Source of the DNA: UBA7359 sp038142205
Lineage (GTDB): Bacteria > Pseudomonadota > Gammaproteobacteria > Eutrophobiales > Eutrophobiaceae
Reading direction: 5' to 3'
Length of the DNA stretch: 64,000 nt
NCBI GenBank assembly: GCA_038142205.1
Contig: JAYQJO010000001.1
Coordinates: 434,001 to 498,000 of the forward strand
In this document: positions 1 through 8,204 of the stretch, piece after piece
How positions within the stretch are numbered: the stretch's first letter is position 1
Layout: each line of letters starts with the position of its first letter
Notes under the pieces: generated by a model
What the model was told of the DNA's origin: nothing
The model's input: only the letters and a program-made list of their open reading frames with translations
Database searches by the model: none
Translations under genes and position numbers: made by a program

Positions 1-46
1 TTGATTAAACTTGATATTTAATCAAAGTGGACAAGGAGGAGCTCAC

Positions 47-268
47 ATGATTTCAGATTCCCTATACCATGCTCTCCAAATAATTGAGCAAAATCAAAAG
101 GATCACCCAACAGCTTATGATTGCATTGAGGCAGAATTAAACTGCCTTAAAGATCATATGCAATTAGTACTGAAATACCTCGAGCCATTAACAGTAGATG
201 ACCTTGATATTTCACTTCCAAAAACAGTTGAAGAAGTGACTAGGACTAAGTCCATTATTTCTACATAA
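47..268 (+). CDS. Small hypothetical protein, 73 aa
   Basis: This short acidic protein begins at the ATG at 47, which follows a near-perfect ribosome-binding site (aaggagga, 33-40). An upstream in-frame start at 11 has no such signal. The sequence is probably helical, with a conserved-looking LEPLTVDDLDI segment in its second half, and it has no signal peptide, membrane segment or cysteine pairs. I do not recognise the family. It is the only plus-strand gene at the left end, ahead of minus-strand accessory genes. The strong ribosome-binding site makes it likely to be expressed. Confidence 0.6.
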   Translation: MISDSLYHALQIIEQNQKDHPTAYDCIEAELNCLKDHMQLVLKYLEPLTVDDLDISLPKTVEEVTRTKSIIST

Positions 269-315
269 ATACAATAAGTTAACAATCGTTTCAATAGGGT
301 TTAAATTGTTTCAAA

Positions 316-457
316 AGTAGTCCTATACCCCCCACCCCTGAGAATCAGATGCCGTACGGATCGATGTATACCAACCTCAACATAAATTTTATTTTTTGAT
401 TTTTCAGATATGAGCTGTTGATCGCTAACTTTATAAAACAACTTAGAGTAGTCCTAT
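316..457. repeat. Two copies of an 11-bp direct repeat in the gap 269-501
   Basis: The sequence agtagtcctat occurs at 316-326 and 447-457, each followed by a C-rich stretch. The gap between the small plus-strand gene and the minus-strand lipoprotein gene holds no convincing gene. The repeats could be transcription end signals or remnants of a duplication. This is seen directly; no function is assigned. Confidence 0.35.
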
Positions 458-501
458 GCCCACACACTCCCACACTGAATATTTTATCACTATAAAAGTA
501 T

Positions 502-1164
502 CTATTTTTCTGTAACTAAAACATGTCCTTTACTAACTAATTCATTAATGAGAGTACTTGATAGATCTCCGCCAGTTGAAGTATCAGACATAAACAATGC
601 ACCTCCCGCTTTTGTTTCTGTTTGAGCAGACCATACTACTTCTGTACTAGATACATCATACAATTTTGAATAAGTTACAGTGTTTCTTTTAAATTTTCTT
701 ATCCCATATGAAGTTGTACTACTAGAAGCTGAACCAGAAGCATTAACGTATGTAGTATTACCAACATTATATGCAGAACCTGATGCAGTTCCATATGCAT
801 AACCATATGACTGATAACCGACAACTTGACTTGATTCTGCTGATGCACCAACTTCAACAATCATTAAACTTTTTATGCCTCGTGATTGAAATGCAGCCTT
901 AATTTCTTCGATCTCATAGGTTCGTGTTGGGGGAATAATATCCGTAGATCGAACTGTCTTAATACCTTTGGATGCGAAATTTTCTGATAAAGAATTTTCA
1001 ATAGCTTCTGATAGACCAATATCATCACTTATTGCAAGCAATGCTACTGAACGCACTTTGTATGTTGAATATTTTGTATCTGTATAACCGCGTACTTGTG
1101 TTGTTACGCATCCTGAACAATATAATGTAATTAATACGATACTAATTAAATTAAAGGACTTCAT
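502..1164 (-). CDS. Putative lipoprotein with Gly/Ser/Tyr-rich middle
   Basis: This 220-residue exported protein has a charged N-terminus (MKSFN), a hydrophobic stretch and a lipobox-like LYCSGC, so Cys19 is the probable lipidated residue. The Cys at position -3 of the lipobox is atypical. Residues about 35-110 look like an alpha/beta domain (VRSVALLAI, IKSLMIVEVG). They are followed by a low-complexity stretch rich in Gly, Ser, Ala, Tyr and Asn (about 115-155) and a C-terminal domain with KLYDVSSTEVVWSAQTET. The layout resembles outer-membrane-associated lipoproteins that handle curli or stress, but I do not recognise a named family. It is transcribed alone on the minus strand. Whether it belongs to the integrated element or the host cannot be told from this window. 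Confidence 0.65.
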   Translation of the reverse strand: MKSFNLISIVLITLYCSGCVTTQVRGYTDTKYSTYKVRSVALLAISDDIGLSEAIENSLSENFASKGIKTVRSTDIIPPTRTYEIEEIKAAFQSRGIKSLMIVEVGASAESSQVVGYQSYGYAYGTASGSAYNVGNTTYVNASGSASSSTTSYGIRKFKRNTVTYSKLYDVSSTEVVWSAQTETKAGGALFMSDTSTGGDLSSTLINELVSKGHVLVTEK

Positions 1165-1230
1165 TTCCCTGTCTCCCTTTTCAATATTAAAGATATGAGT
1201 ATAGCTTATAATTATGGTTATAGTAGGTGT

Positions 1231-1345
1231 GGTTCAAATATGATACCTGTCGCTTTTTTATAACCTATTGATTCATCTTGTCCAATGGTTCATATATGTA
1301 CCCTATAACAATGTTGTAATAAGTCATAGGTTCAAATTTGCACCC
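1231..1345. repeat. Three iteron-like 17-bp repeats
   Basis: Three related 17-mers of the form GGTTCAwAtaTGnnACC lie at 1231-1247, 1287-1303 and 1329-1345, spaced 56 and 42 bp start to start. They sit in the 220-bp gap between the lipoprotein gene and the 3' end of a decayed HTH gene of the integrated element. Repeats like these serve as iterons at plasmid-type replication origins or as operator arrays. Their position beside the element's DNA-binding genes fits either role. The repeat pattern is seen directly; the role is inferred. Confidence 0.45.
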
Positions 1346-1384
1346 TCTTGAATCATTTGCGGTATCGTTTTTGACCCAGTACTT

Positions 1385-1762
1385 TTAATTTTCTTTACTC
1401 CAGTTTTCCCATCTATTACTCGCTTTTCTATCATTAAATGGCATCCATTCAAGTTTCCATGTGCGTGCTTTACTTCCTGTTCTTGAACTAAAAACGGCTG
1501 GAGACTTACAAGTAATAAATCCGCGTTCTTCTAATTCCTTGAATGCTTTCATTGCCGTTCTTTTTGAAGATGGAATTTTTTGTGCAGCTTCACGAGTTCC
1601 ATAATCAACTTCTTTATCATTACGCCAGTGTTAATGAAGTAAGTTTATTAACACCTTTGCATGTGGCGATAGTGTTAAATAATTTTTATGCTTTAGCATA
1701 TGCATTTCCATCACGATTACTCCGCCACGCTGATTAAAAGGAATCTTGAATTTTTTAGCCAT
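1385..1762 (-). pseudogene. Helix-turn-helix element protein interrupted by an in-frame TAA
   Basis: A 125-residue reading frame runs from an ATG at 1762 to a stop at 1385, but one in-frame TAA (1631-1633) splits it after residue 43. The downstream part stays open and protein-like (NDKEVDYGTREAA, KRTAMKAFKELEERGFI, KLEWMPFN). The segment TREAAQKIPSSKRTAMKAFKELEERGFI has the layout of a winged HTH, as in replication or regulatory proteins of small integrative elements. It is the last gene of a minus-strand operon with overlapping starts and stops (2580 to 1385). Iteron-like repeats lie just downstream. It could be a recent nonsense mutant or a base error. The exact function is unknown. Confidence 0.6.
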
Positions 1763-1964
1763 GACTATTTTGATCCTTCAATCTACGTAAAGTATTAAGT
1801 AACCACCTTTTCTCTTGCCATGTCATTTCATATATATCTTTCTCAGCACATGTCCCTTGCAAGGTGTGTAAGATGTCGGAAAACTCGATTGGCCAGTCAG
1901 GTTCGAATAGATCAGCTTTACCAGAAAGATTACAACATGGGCATTTGTACTTAGCCTGTCTCAT
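1755..1964 (-). CDS. Small zinc-finger-like protein of the integrated element
   Basis: A 69-residue protein opens with KYKCPCCNLSG, a two-cysteine CPxC-type knuckle preceded by basic residues. Only one further cysteine (Cys39, in QGTCAEK) could help complete a zinc site. The C-terminal half (TWQEKRWLLNTLRRLKDQ) is helical and basic. The start overlaps the stop of the upstream gene (ATGA), and its end overlaps the start of the HTH gene that follows, so all are translationally coupled. This is consistent with a small regulatory or replication accessory protein. No named family is recognised. Confidence 0.55.
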   Translation of the reverse strand: MRQAKYKCPCCNLSGKADLFEPDWPIEFSDILHTLQGTCAEKDIYEMTWQEKRWLLNTLRRLKDQNSHG

Positions 1965-2368
1965 GCTGCTTCACCATTTAACCTTTTAGCAAGTGACTGC
2001 TTTTGAGTAGAAGTAACTTTGCGCTTTTTACGGATGCCCAATACTTTTAAGTTATTTAATATTAAGTCCGGTAATTCGAGGTTTATCCATGCTTCTCCAT
2101 CTGCGAGAGTAAATGCTATGGGTTTTTTAGTTTGATCGCTAAAACTACTTTTTGTAGGGACTTCTAGAACTGACAATAGGCTTTTTAGCTTCCTTTTAGA
2201 TAACCCTTTCTCAGGATCGGAAGTATCACGTAACATTAGATCGATTTTCCCATTCTCAAATACAACAACACTACAAAACTTTCCAATGATTTCATAACTA
2301 CCTCCAGTGTCATGTATTGCTGTAGGTGAAACAGTCGGAAATAATATTTGAAGTTCTGCTTTCTTCAT
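1961..2368 (-). CDS. Hypothetical protein of the integrated element, 135 aa
   Basis: This is a soluble protein with alternating strands in its first half (GSYEIIGKFCSVVVFENGKIDLMLRD) and a basic C-terminus (GIRKKRKVTSTQKQSLAKRL) that could bind nucleic acid. It overlaps the start of the zinc-finger-like gene downstream and the stop of the AlpA-like gene upstream by 4 bp each, so it belongs to the same four-gene operon. I do not recognise its family. Context suggests replication or regulation of the element rather than host metabolism. Confidence 0.55.
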   Translation of the reverse strand: MKKAELQILFPTVSPTAIHDTGGSYEIIGKFCSVVVFENGKIDLMLRDTSDPEKGLSKRKLKSLLSVLEVPTKSSFSDQTKKPIAFTLADGEAWINLELPDLILNNLKVLGIRKKRKVTSTQKQSLAKRLNGEAA

Positions 2369-2580
2369 GACCGTTCTCCTTGCTTAAATTGCTCAAGCCA
2401 AGTATCGAGATCAGTTTTTTTGTATCTAATGCTACGCCCTATTTTGTAATAAGGAGGAGCGGGAGTTCTATTTTCTCTATCACCATTCATACGCCCTTGG
2501 CGAAGAAAAGAACGGGACATTGATAGATAGTGAGCTGTTTGTTGCTCCGTAAGAGCATGGGAATACTCTGGTTTTGTCAT
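2365..2580 (-). CDS. AlpA/excisionase-type helix-turn-helix protein
   Basis: This 71-residue protein has the MerR-like HTH layout used by AlpA regulators and excisionases: LTEQQTAHYLSMSRSFLRQGR (helix-turn-helix), then PPYYKIGRSIRYKKTDLDTWLEQ, the beta-wing and closing helix typical of the HTH_17 group. Such proteins control integrase expression or direct excision of integrative elements. It heads the minus-strand operon that runs to 1385, and an integrase gene lies about 1.2 kb away on the same strand. The family assignment is firm; the choice between regulator and recombination directionality factor is open. Confidence 0.75.
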   Translation of the reverse strand: MTKPEYSHALTEQQTAHYLSMSRSFLRQGRMNGDRENRTPAPPYYKIGRSIRYKKTDLDTWLEQFKQGERS

Positions 2581-2703
2581 TTAACACACTCCAATTAATT
2601 GAAAGTGCGCTAATGTTATATAAAGCACAAAACTCTGATAATGCATAAATCCTCACGAATTTCGATTGATTTATACAGGTAAGTGCGGACTCACATCTTC
2701 TAT

Positions 2704-3699
2704 TTAGATTCTTCGATTATATATAGCTCTGACGTTCGATGAATTTATATCATCATCTTTTAGGAGAATAGAAGAAATATTGGCGACGAAATCATGACAA
2801 GGAGAACCAAAATCTTCAGTCGTAAGGTCGTACATCGAATTTACAAAAACATCTCTCCTTACAAATTTATCTATCATACTACTCCTTGGTTTAAAATATG
2901 TCCTGCTCCCTTCATGCATTGATAATTGAGAGTCAATATGTGTGATATATGTTGAGAGAATATTTTGAATACTCCAATTCGGTAAATAACGAAAATATTC
3001 CTCTCTTTTAATTTCTTCTTGATAGGTAAACCCAGGATAACCCATGTTTGAAATAAAATTATCTCTTTCACCCTTCTCAATCAGCTCAATAAAGTGCAAA
3101 TCAATTGGACTATTTTTAATTCTAGATGCACACATTTTTAAAGATTTTTTTATTTCTTCAACATATTCTTTTAAATCATTTACCGAAAAGTTTTTCCATT
3201 TATTTACCTCAAGACCATCTTCAATAAAACTATATACTCTGTTTCCATATAATCCGAAATGACTATTAATTTCACTTTCATCTATATTCTTTATCTCCAT
3301 TAATTTATTTTTAATCCATAACCATATATCCTTCATGTCATCACTAAGCACATCGTTTAATAGTGCTATGTTCAACTTATGTTCTTCTATGTGATACTGT
3401 GCTTCATTCTTTAATTCTGCGATTCTTTCATCATCTAACTTCTCTATTAATATTTCAGCAACGCATGCTTTTTTATAATGTTCGATAATTTTTTCTTTTT
3501 CTGAATTACTCCATTCTTCTATATTGATAATTTCATTTTCATAGGCATCTATTAGGTAAACCAAAGATATTGGTTTCCATTCATGCTCTTGTGAGTGGAT
3601 TAAATTGTCTAGAATTCTTATATGACCACTATCTCTAACGCTGGTGTCAATATGCTCAAAGGGGTCATAATCATCAAAGGTTTTAAGGTGCTTCTTCAT
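2704..3699 (-). CDS. Hypothetical cargo protein, 331 aa
   Basis: This is a large, highly charged, mostly helical soluble protein rich in Glu, Lys, Asn and Ile. I start it at the ATG at 3699, which has a good ribosome-binding site (aaggagt); an upstream extension to 3738 lacks one. No membrane segment, signal peptide, nucleotide-binding loop or nuclease motif stands out. It sits between the integrase gene and the AlpA-like gene, the usual cargo position in small integrative elements, where defence and toxin genes are common. I do not recognise the family. Its AT-rich composition is lower in GC than the neighbouring integrase. Confidence 0.55.
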   Translation of the reverse strand: MKKHLKTFDDYDPFEHIDTSVRDSGHIRILDNLIHSQEHEWKPISLVYLIDAYENEIINIEEWSNSEKEKIIEHYKKACVAEILIEKLDDERIAELKNEAQYHIEEHKLNIALLNDVLSDDMKDIWLWIKNKLMEIKNIDESEINSHFGLYGNRVYSFIEDGLEVNKWKNFSVNDLKEYVEEIKKSLKMCASRIKNSPIDLHFIELIEKGERDNFISNMGYPGFTYQEEIKREEYFRYLPNWSIQNILSTYITHIDSQLSMHEGSRTYFKPRSSMIDKFVRRDVFVNSMYDLTTEDFGSPCHDFVANISSILLKDDDINSSNVRAIYNRRI

Positions 3700-3794
3700 C
3701 ACACTCCTTCTTGTGCAATTTCCTTCAAGAATAACCAAGCTAAACCAGAGAAGGTATCCGGCCTTTCAGGAGCTACCCTAGGCTTGGGTATAGA

Positions 3795-5036
3795 TTAACT
3801 ATTCAATAATGATACAGCATCAGCCTTATGATCAGGAGCAAGGTGCGCATATCTCAATGTGGTTTTCAAATCCGCATGTCCTAATAACTCTCTTACTGTA
3901 TTCAATGGTACTCCCTTCATTACAAGATTTGATGCAAAGGTATGTCTTAAATCATGAAAACGGAAATCCTTTATCTTTGTTTCTGTCATTATTGTCGTCC
4001 ATGAACTTTTAATATTATCCAATCTCTTTCCATCTTTGGCTGGGAATACAAACTGTTTACTATTTGACTGCTTTTGCCATTGTTTCAATATTTCTATTGA
4101 TTCAGTGTTTAATGGTATATGCCTTGTTTCGCCACTTTTTGATGTTGCCCCTTGAACGGTTAATGTTTTAGATTTCAAGTTCACATCTTTCCAGTCCAGG
4201 TTAAACACCTCGCCACGTCTGGGTCCGGTATTTAAGGTTAATAGTGTTATTGGCGTTAAGTGATCTGAGTATGTACACCCTTTCAAATCAGGAAATTTCT
4301 CATAGCCTCTTTTCTCTCTCCATTGATTGCCACTATCACGTCCATCCTTAATCTTCTTGTCTCGTTCTAATAGCTTTTTTCTTAAAATCTTTTCTTCACT
4401 GGCAGTGAGATAACGCACCCTTCCCAATGAATTTACTTTTATCGGTTTTATCTTGGCTAATGGATTATAGGGAATAACATCCCATTCAACTGCTTTTGAC
4501 ATGACAGATTTCAAACTAGCTATATCACGGTTAACCGTTACCTTCGATATTCCGTCTTTTAATCTTTCTGAACGCCATTTATCAATGACCCATGCATTAA
4601 CTTCTGATAACGGCCGTGCTGATAAGTAGTCGAAGTTTCTATCAACCCGTTTAATCTGATCTTCACCCTTTCGTAAATGAGCCAACGCCCACGTCTTGTA
4701 GGTATTGTGTAAAAACCCGCCGAGTGTATTAAAGCGCGTTCTTTCAGCCTCCTTTCGCTTGAGCTTTCTATCTTCCTGAATATCAATCCCACTAGAGATT
4801 TCACCGGATTTCTTTTCAGCTATATCCCGTGCTTGGACTGGTGAAAGATTCCCCGCCGTACCAATCTTGTAATGCTTCTGTAAACCATCGGCATTACGGT
4901 ACTGTAGAAAATACGTCATACTGCCCGAAGGTCTAACTCTTAACAGAAAACCTTTAATTTCCGTATCGCGTACGTCATAGGGTAGTTTCTTGGCCTTGAT
5001 AGCCTTAACTGAGCGGTTTGTAAGTTTTGCTAACAT
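3795..5036 (-). CDS. Tyrosine integrase, P4/DUF4102 type
   Basis: A 413-residue site-specific recombinase. The start is taken at the ATG at 5036 (MLAKLTNRSVKAIKAKK), because this matches the usual N-terminus of the DUF4102 arm-binding domain; a longer frame to 5171 adds unrelated residues. The catalytic set is visible: Arg about 273 (NTGPRRGEV), His-x-x-Arg about 361-364 (HDLRHTFAS), His about 386 (LLGHADLKTT) and Tyr about 397 (RYAHL). A central SAM-like core-binding domain precedes it. The gene starts about 175 bp from a tRNA-Met 3'-end fragment (5211-5258), the likely attachment site. It probably mobilised the left-hand element, whose far end is not visible here. Confidence 0.9.
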   Translation of the reverse strand: MLAKLTNRSVKAIKAKKLPYDVRDTEIKGFLLRVRPSGSMTYFLQYRNADGLQKHYKIGTAGNLSPVQARDIAEKKSGEISSGIDIQEDRKLKRKEAERTRFNTLGGFLHNTYKTWALAHLRKGEDQIKRVDRNFDYLSARPLSEVNAWVIDKWRSERLKDGISKVTVNRDIASLKSVMSKAVEWDVIPYNPLAKIKPIKVNSLGRVRYLTASEEKILRKKLLERDKKIKDGRDSGNQWREKRGYEKFPDLKGCTYSDHLTPITLLTLNTGPRRGEVFNLDWKDVNLKSKTLTVQGATSKSGETRHIPLNTESIEILKQWQKQSNSKQFVFPAKDGKRLDNIKSSWTTIMTETKIKDFRFHDLRHTFASNLVMKGVPLNTVRELLGHADLKTTLRYAHLAPDHKADAVSLLNS

Positions 5037-5210
5037 AAGTACTATCTCACTGGTGGTGCACCTGTGGTGCAGACTGAATGTACTTCTATGATGACTTAAT
5101 GAACAGTAAAAAACAACTTGTATGTCTGATAGATAATAATAGCAATGCTTTAAAGGTATCTTATTGTTCAAGCTTGTTCTTGGTGACTCATTGAGAAAAA
5201 GCTATTCTAG

Positions 5211-5258
5211 GCACTCATAACGCTGGGGTCGGTGGTTCAATTCCACCCATAGCCACCA
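5211..5258 (+). repeat. tRNA-Met 3'-end fragment, integration attachment site
   Basis: The sequence from ACTCATAAC through the anticodon 3' arm, GGTGG-TTCAATT-CCACC T-arm, CATAGCC acceptor strand and terminal ACCA matches the 3' half of an elongator tRNA-Met with CAT anticodon. The D-arm and 5' acceptor strand are missing, so this is not a functional tRNA. Fragments like this are left when integrases recombine within tRNA 3' ends. Two integrase genes flank it, and a degenerate copy lies at 11274. It is read as the junction between two tandem elements. Confidence 0.85.
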
Positions 5259-5272
5259 TACTTTACAAGCAC

Positions 5273-6307
5273 TTACCGATTACTTAATAAAACAATCTTC
5301 GACTGTGCCAGTTTTGTGTCCTCCATATTTGGCACAATGTTTTCTGCATGTGGTAGTAAATGTTCAGATGATAAATGCGCATAACGCCTTACCATCTCAA
5401 TACATTCCCAACCGCCTAGCTCTTGCAGTACGTTAAGAGGAGTACCTGATTGAACATGCCAAGACGCCCACGTATGTCTTAAGTCATGCCAACGAAAATC
5501 TATCAGTCCCGCTTTCAATACTGCCTTTCGCCATGCTTTAGTATTCACTTGCCAAACAACTTTACCCTTATAAGTAAAAACGTATTGATCATGTTGCCCT
5601 ATCAATTGTCGTAATACTTCTAAAGCGCTACTGTTTAACGGAACACCAATTGCTTTCCTAGCCTTTGCTTGATCAGGATGGAACCAAGCGACCTTTCGTT
5701 GAAGATCAATTTGACTCCACTCTAAACGACACACATTACGTTGACGTAAACCTGTTGCCAATGCAAAGCGAGCCATTGCTGCTTGATGATCAGGTAAGAA
5801 AGATAACAAGCGTTCTGCTTCATAAGGTTTTATCCAACGTATCCGTTTATTATTAATTGGAAACATTGGAACCTTAGGTGCTTTATCGATCCATTCCCAT
5901 TCATAAGCAGCCCGTCTAAGTACAGCTCGAAGATGACCCATATAACGATTCGTTGTTGCGCGAGTACTAATCTTTACTTTTGCATCTTGAATCTCATCTA
6001 ACAGTGCACGATCAATTTGTCTTAATCTTAAACCGTTTAAATAGGGATCAACCCATCGAAAAATTTCTTTGTCTTTATCGATGGATGCCTTATGACTTTT
6101 TTCTTTAAGCCATTTAACAACAGCATCATTCCATCTGTACTCAGGACGTTCACCAAGCTTTTTAACCCGCCATAATTCAGCCTTTAACCGATCATGGTAT
6201 TCACGGGCGGCTTCCTTGTCTTCAGTTCCAGTAGTTCTTCGTATTCGCCGTCCATTTGGAGCAGTGAACCGAACCCACCAGACTTCACCGCGTTTGTAGA
6301 GTGACAT
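5273..6307 (-). CDS. Tyrosine integrase of the right-hand element
   Basis: A 344-residue phage-type integrase with Arg188 (TGLRQRNV), His274-x-x-Arg277 (HDLRHTWASW) and the catalytic Tyr about 309 (VRRYAHL). The N-terminus (LYKRGEVWWVRFTAPNGRRIRRTTGT) is the short arm-type DNA-binding domain of many phage integrases. A strong ribosome-binding site (aaggaggt) precedes the ATG at 6307. The stop is 15 bp from the tRNA-Met fragment, as expected for an integrase at the element edge. The 5' end lies inside the upstream excisionase-like gene by 124 bp. A decayed copy of this gene's 3' end occurs next to the second att-like site at 11320-11373. Confidence 0.92.
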   Translation of the reverse strand: MSLYKRGEVWWVRFTAPNGRRIRRTTGTEDKEAAREYHDRLKAELWRVKKLGERPEYRWNDAVVKWLKEKSHKASIDKDKEIFRWVDPYLNGLRLRQIDRALLDEIQDAKVKISTRATTNRYMGHLRAVLRRAAYEWEWIDKAPKVPMFPINNKRIRWIKPYEAERLLSFLPDHQAAMARFALATGLRQRNVCRLEWSQIDLQRKVAWFHPDQAKARKAIGVPLNSSALEVLRQLIGQHDQYVFTYKGKVVWQVNTKAWRKAVLKAGLIDFRWHDLRHTWASWHVQSGTPLNVLQELGGWECIEMVRRYAHLSSEHLLPHAENIVPNMEDTKLAQSKIVLLSNR

Positions 6308-6531
6308 AAGATTACCTCCTTATCGTCACAGCCACTTGACGGCACATGCCCTGTATCTGAAATATAGAGTGAGTTGAGATATTCGACAAGGTCGGATTTA
6401 AGAAAAACCCAACACTTGGCAGGTTTAACCCCTTTAACGATCCCCTCCTTTGCACGTCCTCTAAGGGTTTCCACAGACATATGAAGAAAATCAGCAGCGG
6501 CAGATAAATCCAATGTTTCTTCATCACTCAC
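6184..6531 (-). CDS. Excisionase-type HTH protein overlapping the integrase gene
   Basis: A 115-residue protein starts with GTG at 6531. Residues about 7-55 (LDLSAAADFLHMSVETLRGRA, then CWVFLKSDLVEYLNSLY) form the HTH_17/excisionase fold that binds element ends. The remaining 60 residues are not recognised and overlap the integrase start by 124 bp in another frame. The start overlaps the end of the replication gene upstream by 8 bp. The order rep-xis-int is typical of small integrative elements. An alternative is that only the first 55 residues matter and the tail is drift. Confidence 0.7.
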   Translation of the reverse strand: MSDEETLDLSAAADFLHMSVETLRGRAKEGIVKGVKPAKCWVFLKSDLVEYLNSLYISDTGHVPSSGCDDKEVILCHSTNAVKSGGFGSLLQMDGEYEELLELKTRKPPVNTMIG

Positions 6532-8109
6532 CGTCCGATGCCTTTCGATACGCTTCTTTTGACCGTCTTAGATCTGACTCAACTTGTCTCTCATGTATTT
6601 TTTTATTAATAACATTATACCGAAGTCCTTTAAGTGCAGCTTTTTCTTCCATGTAGGTATAAAAATCTATACCGGTAAAGTGTGAGTTTTGATTATGATA
6701 GTTGGCAGCATCAATTAGAAACTTAGGAACAGCTTCTTCGTAATCATCAATCTGATGTATTGCCATGTAAGAGGTTAAACCGGATAGACCCGCTTCAAAT
6801 AAATTAGAGTCTGGCGGAATACGTGTGGTACGTGCAGGAATAGAAACGCCTTCAAATGATCCTTGCCATTCAATATCAGCGAGTTCTACCCATAAAGGAT
6901 GCAAAGGCCACCGTGATTGCGTATCGTCTTGAGGATTAGGAATCGTAAGCTTTAACCAGTTCAACAAACAATATCGCCATAAACCACCGGAACGATAAAG
7001 TAACTTATCAATTGTCTTTGCATCATGTTCGGTTAAAACACGATTCTTTAATTCAAACTCTAATCGATAAACACGTTGACCTTTTTCCCATCCTTTATCT
7101 CGCCAGAGATCGTATAGATAGATTTTACCGCTTTTTTTAATCTCTTCTGTCTTATAGTATAACCGAGCTGAAATGTCTCCCCCTAGTCCAAAGGTGTAAC
7201 CTGTGAAGACTTTATCAACATGAAACGTACCATGACGTTTAGAACGTGTGACCCATTGAGCAAGTTGGATCTGCTCAAGATCGACCTCTACTATAAAGTC
7301 AACGAAGAGATCAGAACGAGACACATTTTCTAATGCTTCAATTAATCCGAATGTTCCAATGATATTTTCCAATTCAGTCTTACAGTGAATGATCCCTTTA
7401 TGGGTTAACCAATCACTTCTTAACTGAATATAAGCTAAGGGTAGTTGTTTTGCTTTGGCGCTAGAAAATTGTATTCGATTCCAAAGGTGTAACCTGTGAA
7501 GACTTTATCAACATGAAACGTACCATGACGTTTAGAACGTGTGACCCATTGAGCAAGTTGGATCTGCTCAAGATCGACCTCTACTATAAAGTCAACGAAG
7601 AGATCAGAACGAGACACATTTTCTGATGCTTCAATTAATCCGAATGTTCCAATGATATTTTCCAATTCAGTCTTACAGTGAATGATCCCTTTATGGGTTA
7701 ACCAATCACTTCTTAACTGAATATAAGCTAAGGGTAGTTGTTTTGCTTTGGCGCTAGAAAATTGTATTCGATAAGCATTATTTTCAAGAATATATGGATA
7801 ATACCCTGTCCCTTTATCTTTAATTTCAAAACAATGTTCACCAATTACCCAAACAGCTTTGGCTTTTTCCATGGGATGTCGGGATTGTGCATCATGCTTA
7901 TAATTTCTAAGTCTCTCTTCCATATCGTCATATAGCTCCCCCGTATAAGAAAGGTACAAACTATCAATGCCGTTACGTAGAACAGTGACTAAGTTACTTG
8001 TATTGCTATTAGCAGGTGCTGTGTTACTAAGCGGCGCACCAGCCCCCACCCCCACACTTGCAGTCTGTGGGGGAAGGGGCAATTTCTTATTGTGATCTTC
8101 ATCTTTCAT
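6524..8109 (-). pseudogene. Replication-initiation-like protein, broken by a tandem duplication
   Basis: The two halves (8109 to about 7481, and about 7480 to 6524) are one gene separated by an almost exact 293-bp duplication. Because 293 is not a multiple of three, the first copy runs into a stop at 7435. Removing one copy gives a protein of about 430 residues. It has a proline- and glycine-rich N-terminus, a domain including IDSLYLSYTGE, and a region (YDLWRDKGWEKGQRVYRLEFELKNRVL) resembling the Rep_trans type of initiation factors of phages and plasmids. The gene lies directly upstream of xis and int. The duplication may be genuine or an assembly artefact. The family call is moderate. Confidence 0.65.
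7188..7773. repeat. Tandem direct duplication, 293-bp period
   Basis: Bases about 7188-7480 and 7481-7773 are copies of each other. The only difference I see is A versus G near 7326/7619 (tttctaatgc versus tttctgatgc). The duplication lies within the replication gene and shifts its frame. Near identity implies a very recent event or an assembly error. Confidence 0.9.
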
Positions 8110-8204
8110 ATTGAAACCTCATTTGTTTAATGACAGTGATTAACCGTCTGTTAAAAGAGGTTCCCTATAATATGCAGGATTTTTATTAGATCGAGGACAC
8201 GAAA

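Noticed and set aside
5211..5258. A complete tRNA-Met gene
   Set aside because: The D-arm and 5' acceptor strand (GGCTATG) are absent upstream; only the 3' half is present.
5325..5331. TGGCAC-like string as a sigma-54 site inside the integrase gene
   Set aside because: No GC at the correct spacing, and it lies inside coding sequence.
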